Assembly: GCA_041570235.1 (NCBI GenBank)
Contig: JBFFWN010000039.1
Span: forward strand, 1-19,016
Direction of reading: 5' to 3'
Length of the DNA stretch: 19,016 nucleotides
Origin: SZUA-36 sp041570235
GTDB taxonomy: Bacteria > Pseudomonadota > Gammaproteobacteria > Xanthomonadales > SZUA-36
Positions 8,220 to 15,024 of this stretch are shown one piece after another. How positions within the stretch are numbered: the first letter of the stretch is position 1; each line of letters opens with the position of its first letter. The notes under the pieces were generated by a model, which saw nothing but the letters and a program-made list of their open reading frames with translations, was not told the DNA's origin and did not search any database. The translations under genes and the position numbers were made by a program.

Positions 8220-8261
8220 CAAACAATCGTCTTGCACAAGGTTTTTAAGCCCTGATCACGT

Positions 8262-9608
8262 CTACTTACCAATACAAAAACTGGAAAAAATAGCGCCCAG
8301 CAGATCATCGGGCAGATACTCACCGGTAATTTCCCCTAGCGCCACCTGGGCCAAACGTAATTCCTCGGCCAATAATTCCGCGGCATTGTTATTCTGCAGT
8401 TGATCCCGGCCGGCCTGAATATGACCCAGCGTTCGTCTGAGTGCATCAAGATGACGGGTACGCGCTGAAAAGACACCCTCGTTGCTCATCGAGGCGCCCA
8501 CAGTTTTCTTAATCAGGTGAATGAGGTTATCCACACCCTGCCCTGTTTTTGCAGACACACCCACTTTCAACTGGTCGCCAGACAGACCGATCGCGTTGGG
8601 TTCAATATCAATTTTGTTATATACCGCTATACAGGGGATCGTCTTCGGCATCTCGTTTTTTAATGCCCATTGCGGATCGAGCGGCTGGGATGAGTCAATC
8701 ACCAGCAGGATCAGGTCGGCCACCGTCCATGTGGCGCGGGCCCGGCGCACACCCTCGATTTCCACCTGGTCGGTTGATTCACGAATGCCCGCCGTATCCA
8801 CAATATGAACCGGCAGGCCTGCCAGTGATATATGTTCACGCAGCACATCCCGGGTGGTGCCGGGAATATCGGTCACAATGGCAGATTCACGTCCCGCCAG
8901 CGTATTCAATAAACTCGACTTACCGGCATTGGGCAAGCCGGCAATAACGATGTTGATACCGTCTCGTAACAACTGGCCCTGGTGCGCCTGGTCCAAAAGG
9001 GTTTGAACCTGCTGCCCTGCCCTGTCGAGTTTTTCCAGCACGTCACTGTCTGCCAGGAAATCAATTTCCTCATCGGGGAAATCCATCGCCGCCTCGACAA
9101 ACACCCTGAGATCCACCAGGGATTTTTGCAGCTCATTACAGGCGTCTGAAAACACACCTTCCAAAGAACGTTGTGCGGCGCGGGCAGAAGCCTCCGTTGC
9201 AGATCCGATCAGGTCCGCGATGGCTTCAACCTGCACCAGGTCGAGCTTGTTGTTCAGAAATGCCCGTTCTGAAAACTCTCCGGGCCGGGCTGCCCGGGCG
9301 CCAAGTTCCATCAACCTTGTCATCAACATCTGCAGGGTTTGAGGGCTGCCATGGGCCTGCAGTTCAAGGACGTCTTCCCCGGTAAATGAGGCGGGTGATG
9401 CGAAAAACAGGGTAACGCCCGAGTCGATAGCCTGACCCCCGGCATCCCGGAAGCGGGAGAAGAGAACCTCGCGGGGTTGCGGGCTGCGGCCAATCACCTG
9501 CTCGGCGATGGTTTTGCTCAACGGGCCTGAAACACGAATCACCCCCACGCCTCCCACACCCGGAGGTGTGGCGATGGCGCAGATGGTATCTGTGTGATCT
9601 GATTGCAT
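8262..9608 (-). CDS. mnmE: tRNA uridine-5-carboxymethylaminomethyl modification GTPase MnmE
   Basis: MnmE (TrmE) works with MnmG to build the (c)mnm5 group on wobble U34 of tRNAs. At 448 residues it is full length. It has the N-terminal folate-binding domain (start DTICAIATPPGVGGVGVIRVSG), a helical domain, and an inserted G domain with G1 GLPNAGKSS (224-232), G2/G3 elements DIPGTTRD and DTAG (271-274), and G4 NKID (331-334). It ends in the invariant CIGK (445-448), whose cysteine is essential. ATG 9608 is preferred over in-frame ATGs at 9629 and 9623 because GGAAGG lies 7 nt upstream and E. coli-type proteins start at this point. It is the last gene of the rpmH-rnpA-yidC-mnmE block. mnmG does not follow. 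Confidence 0.97.
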   Translation of the reverse strand: MQSDHTDTICAIATPPGVGGVGVIRVSGPLSKTIAEQVIGRSPQPREVLFSRFRDAGGQAIDSGVTLFFASPASFTGEDVLELQAHGSPQTLQMLMTRLMELGARAARPGEFSERAFLNNKLDLVQVEAIADLIGSATEASARAAQRSLEGVFSDACNELQKSLVDLRVFVEAAMDFPDEEIDFLADSDVLEKLDRAGQQVQTLLDQAHQGQLLRDGINIVIAGLPNAGKSSLLNTLAGRESAIVTDIPGTTRDVLREHISLAGLPVHIVDTAGIRESTDQVEIEGVRRARATWTVADLILLVIDSSQPLDPQWALKNEMPKTIPCIAVYNKIDIEPNAIGLSGDQLKVGVSAKTGQGVDNLIHLIKKTVGASMSNEGVFSARTRHLDALRRTLGHIQAGRDQLQNNNAAELLAEELRLAQVALGEITGEYLPDDLLGAIFSSFCIGK

Positions 9609-9661
9609 ACCGTGGCCTTCCATGACCACAGCTTAATGGATAAACCGCTCGAGGTTAACCG

Positions 9662-11362
9662 TTATCCGGCCGCCTCGATTTTGCGGGTGATATACCACTG
9701 CTGCGCCAGTGACAAACCGGCATTGGTCGCCCAGTAAAGCACCAGACCCGCGGGAAAGAATGCGAACATGAACGAAAAACCGATCGGCATGAACTGCATG
9801 ATCTTACGCTGCAGAGGGTCCATACCGGCTGTTGGTGTCAAACGCTGGGTCAGCATCATGAATGCGGCATTTAAAACCGGCAGAACAAAATACGGGTCCC
9901 TGGCAGTCAGGTTGTCAATCCACAATATAAATGGCGCCTGGCGCAATTCGACCGACTCGAGCAAGACCCAGTACAGGGCGATAAAAATGGGAATCTGCAC
10001 GAGGATCGGTAAGCAACCTCCCAGTGGATTGACCTTTTCGGTCTTGTACATTTCCATCATCGCCTGGCTCATTCGCTGACGATCATCACCATAACGTTCT
10101 TTGAGTTGCTCAATACGGGGTTGCAGTTTACGCATGCGGGCCATCGACCGGTATTGTGCTTCGGTCAGTTTGAAGAACAGTAATTTAATCAGCACTGTCA
10201 ACAGTACAATCGCCCAACCCCAGTTATTAACTGCCTTGTTTATATTGGATAACAACCAGAACAGTGGCTTCGAAAACACGGTGAAAATTCCGTAATTAAC
10301 CGTGTGACCAAGACCTGGGGCCACTTCCTCCATCTCATCCTGAAGTTTTGGACCAACATATAGATCACTTTCAAACTCATGACTGGCGCCGCTTATCACT
10401 TCCACCACGGGTGATACTGCCCGTGCTATGTATCGTGGAAAACCCGCAGGGGAATAGATTTCTGTTGAATAACTATTGACCTGGGACTTCGGTGGTATCC
10501 ATGCAGCGAAGAAATAGTGCTGGATCATGGCTAACCAGCCATCAGCGAAGCTGCGCTTATAGGGCTCGGAAGCAACATCATCAAAATCCACTTTTTCAAA
10601 TTTTTCTGAAGGGCTATAGAAACCAATACCATAGAAACTGTAACGACCGGGGTTGGTGAATCCACCATCATCCCTGTCCGCAATAATGGAACGCTGTAAT
10701 TGTTCGTAACGGCTTCCCGACCATGTCTGGTCACTTTGATTGGTCAGGGTGTGGCGGACCTTGATATCATAATCGGCGCGTTGAAAAATGAACGTCTTGG
10801 TTACACGGATACCGCTGTCCGCTTCCCAGGTCAGGGGTATACGCAGTTCATCCGCACCCTCGGCCAACCTGTATTCCATGCTGGCTGATTGGTAGCGGGT
10901 GGTATGGTTTGGCGCATCAGAGCGCGAAAGCAAACCGGATTGCGCAATAAACATCTCCGGGCCGCCGCGGTTAAACAGATCAACCTTGATTTCTGATATA
11001 CCTGCGGTGAGCGGGTAATTCAGTAGTTTGGCAGAGACAATGGTGCCACCAACGAGGTCGATACCGACTTCAAATACATCGGTAGTTACCGTCAGTAATT
11101 GATTGTCACCGGTCATCACTGCCTGCGTTGTCACGCCCTGTTGAATATCCACAGGACTGGATTCTGCAGGAGGTAAATCACCCATGCCGGGGACCGACAT
11201 ATCCTGGGCAACCGGAACGTCTGGTGTTGCAGACATGGGGCTGTCTATACCCGCAGGGCTTTGAACCGGGGTTTTGGGGCCATAGTCTTTTTGCCATTCT
11301 ACCCACATCATGTAAGCAAGAACGAGCAATCCCATGAACAGTATCGGGCGAAGGTTTGCCAT
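9662..11362 (-). CDS. yidC: Membrane protein insertase YidC
   Basis: A 566-residue Gram-negative YidC, which inserts inner-membrane proteins alone or with SecYEG. It shows an N-terminal membrane anchor (about 5-21, ILFMGLLVLAYMMWVEW), a Pro/Ser-rich periplasmic linker, the large periplasmic P1 beta-sandwich (about 75-345), and the conserved insertase domain (about 365-566) with cytoplasmic hairpin AQYRSMARMRKLQP and NPLGGCLPILVQIPIF. The C-terminal helices end in a short basic tail (RKIEAAG). The position of the groove arginine of E. coli (IVRG) reads IKLL here. A lysine at this position is also known in other gammaproteobacteria. Its ATG overlaps the rnpA stop by one base (TAATG), so translation is likely coupled. 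It is followed by mnmE after 53 bp. Confidence 0.97.
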   Translation of the reverse strand: MANLRPILFMGLLVLAYMMWVEWQKDYGPKTPVQSPAGIDSPMSATPDVPVAQDMSVPGMGDLPPAESSPVDIQQGVTTQAVMTGDNQLLTVTTDVFEVGIDLVGGTIVSAKLLNYPLTAGISEIKVDLFNRGGPEMFIAQSGLLSRSDAPNHTTRYQSASMEYRLAEGADELRIPLTWEADSGIRVTKTFIFQRADYDIKVRHTLTNQSDQTWSGSRYEQLQRSIIADRDDGGFTNPGRYSFYGIGFYSPSEKFEKVDFDDVASEPYKRSFADGWLAMIQHYFFAAWIPPKSQVNSYSTEIYSPAGFPRYIARAVSPVVEVISGASHEFESDLYVGPKLQDEMEEVAPGLGHTVNYGIFTVFSKPLFWLLSNINKAVNNWGWAIVLLTVLIKLLFFKLTEAQYRSMARMRKLQPRIEQLKERYGDDRQRMSQAMMEMYKTEKVNPLGGCLPILVQIPIFIALYWVLLESVELRQAPFILWIDNLTARDPYFVLPVLNAAFMMLTQRLTPTAGMDPLQRKIMQFMPIGFSFMFAFFPAGLVLYWATNAGLSLAQQWYITRKIEAAG

Positions 11363-11760
11363 TATCTATCAGTCCTTTTTTGATCCTGCCGGAAATTTGT
11401 TTTTTGATTTTCGGCTTTTCTGATCAATCGCTGCCAATGAGATGAGAGTGACTGATCGAGTGCTTTGTTAGTTTGTTTTGAAGCGCTTGGGTTGGGTAGA
11501 ACCACAAAATCCAGCGTTTCTTTATACCCGGTACCAAGAATACGGGTCCGGAAACTTTCCCGGACAAGCCGTTTGATTCGATTCCTTCCAACAGCCAATG
11601 GACAGGCTTTTTTTGAAACGGCCATACCGAGACGATGGCGTTGAATGCCGTTGCCCCGTGCAAGGATACGGAAAAAATCATCGCCTGAGCGGAAAGGTTG
11701 TTGAAACACAGATTTAAATTCTGCTGGTTTGAGTAACCGGGATTGCCTGGAAAACTTCAT
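11362..11760 (-). CDS. rnpA: Ribonuclease P protein component
   Basis: A 132-residue basic protein subunit of RNase P, which matures tRNA 5' ends. It shows the family's opening (SRLLKPAEFKSVF) and the RNA-binding RNR region (GRNRIKRLVRESFR, about residues 58-71), preceded by LGMAVSKKACPLAVG. The C-terminus is basic and Gln/Lys-rich (NQKTNFRQDQKRTDR). An AGGA stands about 5 nt before the ATG. The gene lies 123 bp downstream of rpmH, and its TAA shares one base with the yidC ATG, leaving no room for yidD. Regulation is probably from the rpmH promoter, reduced by a weak terminator-like stem behind rpmH. Confidence 0.96.
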   Translation of the reverse strand: MKFSRQSRLLKPAEFKSVFQQPFRSGDDFFRILARGNGIQRHRLGMAVSKKACPLAVGRNRIKRLVRESFRTRILGTGYKETLDFVVLPNPSASKQTNKALDQSLSSHWQRLIRKAENQKTNFRQDQKRTDR

Positions 11761-11826
11761 TATTCCTGGCCAGTATGCATTTTAATACTTGATTTTCGGT
11801 GTCCGCATTTTTTGCCGGGATCAATC

Positions 11827-11845
11827 GTTCCGGTTGGCCCGGAAC
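11827..11845 (-). other. Hairpin in the rpmH-rnpA spacer
   Basis: A perfect 7-bp stem (GTTCCGG with CCGGAAC, 5-nt loop) in the untranslated region between rpmH and rnpA. There is no T tract, so it is not a simple terminator. It could be an mRNA stability or processing element of the rpmH-rnpA transcript. Nothing else in the sequence assigns a role. Confidence 0.4.
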
Positions 11846-11863
11846 ATTTCACTCAGGACAAAC

Positions 11864-11884
11864 AAAAAACGGGTTCATACCGTT
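11864..11884 (-). terminator. Weak terminator or attenuator after rpmH
   Basis: On the minus strand, AACGG (11884-11880) pairs with CCGTT (11872-11868), with a 7-nt loop and a run of T down to 11864. The stem begins in the last base of the rpmH stop codon. At five base pairs it is weak and would let part of transcription pass into rnpA. That fits the known need for far more L34 than RNase P protein. Confidence 0.45.
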
Positions 11885-12018
11885 CAGGCACTTAAACGCT
11901 TACGACCTTTGGAGCGACGTGCATTGATGACGGCACGACCCCCGCGGGTGGCCATACGTGAACGAAAGCCATGGCGACGTGCGCGTTTGAGCAGGCTGGG
12001 CTGAAAAGTACGTTTCAT
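11884..12018 (-). CDS. rpmH: 50S ribosomal protein L34
   Basis: A 44-codon gene: MKRTFQPSLLKRARRHGF at the start, then RSRMATRGGRAVINARRSKG and RKRLSA at the end. This is the standard length and near-consensus sequence of bacterial L34, a very basic protein of the large ribosomal subunit. GAGGTG stands about 6 nt before the ATG. It is first in the minus-strand block rpmH-rnpA-yidC-mnmE and divergent from dnaA, the classic arrangement at bacterial origins. Confidence 0.98.
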   Translation of the reverse strand: MKRTFQPSLLKRARRHGFRSRMATRGGRAVINARRSKGRKRLSA

Positions 12019-12092
12019 TTTTTAACACCTCAATCAATACTGTTTTATGACTGTTTTATTCTGCTAATACAGACAGCCGACACAAGAGGCGA

Positions 12093-12121
12093 ATAGTATC
12101 CCGTATTCACATTGCATTCAA
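12093..12121 (-). promoter_or_regulatory. Candidate sigma70 promoter of rpmH
   Basis: On the minus strand, TTGAAT (12121-12116) is followed after exactly 17 bp by TACTAT (12098-12093), about 75 bp upstream of the rpmH ATG. The spacer contains TGTGAATAC (12111-12103), one base away from a DnaA box, so DnaA might touch this promoter. Confidence 0.5.
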
Positions 12122-12177
12122 GCATTTGGAACAAGAATTTTGTTTTAGTCCCAAGTCTAAATTCAACTATAGCCAAG

Positions 12178-12186
12178 TTATCCACA
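12178..12186 (+). promoter_or_regulatory. Perfect DnaA box between rpmH and dnaA
   Basis: TTATCCACA is an exact match to the strongest class of DnaA box. It lies upstream of dnaA and of its proposed promoter, where DnaA autoregulation or a second origin part would be expected. The whole 12019-12355 spacer has only this exact box, one near match (12103-12111) and the two promoters. Confidence 0.75.
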
Positions 12187-12279
12187 GCGCGGTAGACTAA
12201 GCCCTCGCTTGGCGAAGTAATAAAGTCCAACCCAAGCTGTTGGAAATTATACCATAGTGCTCCGCCTAAACTATTGAAA

Positions 12280-12285
12280 TATAAT
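12280..12285 (+). promoter_or_regulatory. Candidate -10 element of dnaA
   Basis: TATAAT lies in an AT-rich stretch, with no good -35 at 16-18 bp. If used, transcription would begin near 12292, only a few bases before the ATG at 12299 but about 64 bases before the ATG at 12356. This supports the downstream start. Confidence 0.35.
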
Positions 12286-12355
12286 TTTATTTCGACAAAT
12301 GATCGGTGTTTTTCATCTGTCGAATGGCCTAAACCCCAATTGGTTTGAACGATTT

Positions 12356-13669
12356 ATGGTTCAAAATATCTGGCAAACTTGTCTGCAGCATCTGGAAAGG
12401 GAGCTTCCTCCAGAGGATGTCAATACATTTATTCGACCTTTAGAGGTTGTCAACAGCAATAAACGAACACGTTTGGTGGCGCCCAATTCCTATGTCCGGG
12501 ATCACATTGCCACCCATTACCTGGAGCGTATCCGGGATATTTTTGAGCACTTGGGGAAACCCCGAAAGTCGGTCAGCATTGAAGACGGTCTGCCCAAAGA
12601 GGCTGCCGTGGTTAACAACAGGAAAGCTGAAGTTACCGAGGAAACCGTCCCCAACGGTCTTAATTCCCGCTACCGTTTCGATAATTTTGTATTGGGAAAG
12701 TCCAATGAACTGGGCTTTGCTGCCGCATCACAGATTGCGCAAAAACCGGGGGATGCTTACAACCCGTTGCTTTTGTATGGCAGCACGGGTCTCGGAAAAA
12801 CCCATTTATTGCATGCCATTGGCAATATGATTCGTAAACACAATCCCTCTACGAAAGTGCTCTATCTTGATTCTGAGCGGTTTGTCAGCGACATGATCAA
12901 GGCATTAAGACACGGCGCGATTGACAACTTTAAAAAGCACTACAGGTCGGCTGGCGCCTTGTTAATCGATGATATCCAGTTTTTTGCCGGTAAGAAAAGC
13001 TCACAGGAAGAGTTTTTCCATACTTTCAATGCTTTGCTTGACAGTAAGCAGCAGATCGTACTGACTTGTGATCGTTATCCCAAGGAAGTGGAAGGACTTG
13101 AAGCAAGACTTCGCTCACGTTTCGGTTGGGGATTGACGGTTGCGATTGAGCCGCCGGATTTTGAAACAAGGGTTGCGATTTTAATGAACAAGGCGCAGGA
13201 AAAGGGCGTCCGTTTACAGGAACCCGTCGCTTTCCTGGTGGCAAAACGCTTGCGCTCGCACGTCAGGGACCTCGAAGGCGCGCTGAATACCCTGATAGCC
13301 AATGCGCGCTTTACCGGCCGGGAAATTAATGAGTCTTTTGCCCGGGAGGTGCTTCGAGACCTGTTAACGGTGCATGATCGACTGATTACCATTGAAAATA
13401 TTCAAAAAACGGTATGCGAATATTATAAAATCCGCATGGCGGAGTTATTATCAAAGCGCAGGCCGCGAAGCATTGCTCGACCAAGACAAATGGCCATGGC
13501 CCTGTGTAAAGAGTTGACCCAGCACAGTTTGCCGGAAATTGGTGACGCATTTGGTGGCAGGGATCATACAACCGTCATGCATGCCTGTCGTAAGATAGAT
13601 GAGTTATGTGAAACTGACGGCAGGTTGCGTGAAGACAAGGTTAAATTGTTACGTTTGTTGACCGCATGA
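12356..13669 (+). CDS. dnaA: Chromosomal replication initiator protein DnaA
   Basis: DnaA binds DnaA boxes, melts the origin and loads DnaB. Domains with the 437-residue reading: domain I (about 1-75, MVQNIWQTCLQHLERELPPE), a short linker, and AAA+ domain III beginning YRFDNFVLGKSN with Walker A GSTGLGKTH (142-150) and Walker B LLIDDIQFF (202-210). A sensor/arginine-finger region (LEARLRSRFGWGL) follows, then domain IV with the DnaA-box signature GGRDHTTVMHACRKI (about 400-414). An in-frame ATG at 12299 would add 19 residues. I prefer 12356 because the protein then aligns with E. coli MSLSLWQQCL and because of the promoter position. Neither start has a good ribosome binding site. Domain II is short (about 90-110), giving a total length below the 467 of E. 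coli. Confidence 0.96.
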   Translation: MVQNIWQTCLQHLERELPPEDVNTFIRPLEVVNSNKRTRLVAPNSYVRDHIATHYLERIRDIFEHLGKPRKSVSIEDGLPKEAAVVNNRKAEVTEETVPNGLNSRYRFDNFVLGKSNELGFAAASQIAQKPGDAYNPLLLYGSTGLGKTHLLHAIGNMIRKHNPSTKVLYLDSERFVSDMIKALRHGAIDNFKKHYRSAGALLIDDIQFFAGKKSSQEEFFHTFNALLDSKQQIVLTCDRYPKEVEGLEARLRSRFGWGLTVAIEPPDFETRVAILMNKAQEKGVRLQEPVAFLVAKRLRSHVRDLEGALNTLIANARFTGREINESFAREVLRDLLTVHDRLITIENIQKTVCEYYKIRMAELLSKRRPRSIARPRQMAMALCKELTQHSLPEIGDAFGGRDHTTVMHACRKIDELCETDGRLREDKVKLLRLLTA

Positions 13670-13903
13670 TAATTGTGGAACAATAGACGCATAACACGTT
13701 AACAAACTGTGAATAAGTTTTGGAGTTAATGTTCTTCACAGGTTATGCACAGGCTTACTTGGTGGATTTACACACACTTTAGATAGCTTAAATAGTTGAT
13801 TTTTATATGTTTTTTATAGTGTCAACGGTTACCAACATGGCTTACTACCACTACTGTTTATATATATTTATTAATTAAATAACAGTAAGACAAGGAACAA
13901 AGA
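13670..13903. other. Candidate replication origin (oriC) between dnaA and dnaN
   Basis: This 234-bp non-coding spacer holds TTATTCACA on the minus strand (13708-13716), TTCTTCACA (13732-13740, one mismatch) and TTATGCACA (13743-13751) on the plus strand. It also has AT-rich stretches at about 13785-13819 and, from 13857 to 13882, 26 A/T bases in a row. The last tract is bracketed by ACTGTT (13853-13858) and AACAGT (13881-13886). Clustered DnaA boxes followed by an unwinding tract beside dnaN is the usual build of a bacterial origin. The dnaN promoter must also lie here or inside dnaA. Confidence 0.75.
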
Positions 13904-15004
13904 ATGAAATTCACGATTTCCAGGGAAGTACTTCTTCAACCTCTCAGCCAGGTTATCGGCGTCGTTGAACGCCGGCAGACATTACCGGTACTGGCAAACT
14001 TCATGTTATCAGCACGAGATGGCCGTTTGACGGTTACCGGTACTGATATGGAAGTTGAGCTGATATCCAGCGTGGCCGCAGATGTATCGATGGAAGGTGA
14101 AATTACTGTTCCGGCACGGAAGCTGTTGGATATCGTTAAAGCCCTACCTGATGGTTCCAAAATTTCGTTTACCATGGTTGATGACAAGGCAACCCTCTCA
14201 GCGGGGCGTAGCCGCTTTACACTGGCAACCCTGCCAGCATCAGAATTTCCAGCAACCGACCAGGTTGAAACCCTTGAGAACATTTCTGTCGCAGAATCCG
14301 TTCTTAAAAAGATGATGGATAAAACATCTTTCGCGATGGCCAACCAGGACGTTCGATATTATTTAAATGGCCTGCTGTTTGATTTTTCGGGCGAGCAACT
14401 CAAAGCCATTGCCACTGACGGCCATCGTTTGGCAATTTGCGATCTTAACAGCCCTGTCAGTATCAGCAGTGACCGCCAATTGATTGTTCCTCGCAAGGGT
14501 GTAATGGAATTATCCAGAATGCTGTCGGGCGAAGACGATAATGTCACTCTGGCCATTGGCAGAAATCATGTCAGGCTGGTAAAAGGTGATACCACTTTCA
14601 CCTCCAAGTTGATTGATGGACGGTTTCCCGATTACAAGGCCGTAATTCCGGTGGGCGCCGACAAGCAAATGCTGGTTGATAAAAATTTGTTTATCGAGGC
14701 ATTGCAACGTGCGGCTATTTTATCCAATGAAAAATACAAAGGTGTCAGGCTTGAAGCAGCGGGAAGCACCATCAAGATCATTGCTCACAACCCCCAGCAT
14801 GAAGAGGCGGTTGAGGAGATCGAAGCAGAGTTGAATTTTGACAGACTTGCGGTTGGTTTTAACGTCACCTATCTTCTTGACGCCCTGGTTGCGATTGATA
14901 CCGAACGGGTTTCATTGGAGTTAAGAGATGCAAATAGTAGTTGCCTGGTGTCTGCGCCCGATTCTGATGTCAACCGACATGTTGTCATGCCGCTAAAACT
15001 ATAG
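13904..15004 (+). CDS. dnaN: DNA polymerase III beta sliding clamp
   Basis: A 366-residue beta clamp (E. coli length 366), the dimeric ring that tethers DNA polymerase III and other polymerases to DNA. It has three repeated clamp domains of about 120 residues: MKFTISREVLLQPLSQVIGVVERR at the start of the first, and the TDGHRLAICDL motif in the second. The third ends in NSSCLVSAPDSDVNRHVVMPLKL, with the conserved C-terminal MPL-type end that forms part of the protein-binding pocket. AAGGA stands 9 nt before the ATG. It follows the candidate oriC and precedes recF by 20 bp, so dnaN-recF are likely co-transcribed. Confidence 0.98.
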   Translation: MKFTISREVLLQPLSQVIGVVERRQTLPVLANFMLSARDGRLTVTGTDMEVELISSVAADVSMEGEITVPARKLLDIVKALPDGSKISFTMVDDKATLSAGRSRFTLATLPASEFPATDQVETLENISVAESVLKKMMDKTSFAMANQDVRYYLNGLLFDFSGEQLKAIATDGHRLAICDLNSPVSISSDRQLIVPRKGVMELSRMLSGEDDNVTLAIGRNHVRLVKGDTTFTSKLIDGRFPDYKAVIPVGADKQMLVDKNLFIEALQRAAILSNEKYKGVRLEAAGSTIKIIAHNPQHEEAVEEIEAELNFDRLAVGFNVTYLLDALVAIDTERVSLELRDANSSCLVSAPDSDVNRHVVMPLKL

Positions 15005-15024
15005 GGCGGTAATCAAGCAGGGAT

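Noticed and set aside
11424..11681. 85-codon minus-strand frame in the rnpA region, considered as yidD
   Set aside because: It overlaps rnpA out of frame and lacks the YidD cysteine and proline pattern.
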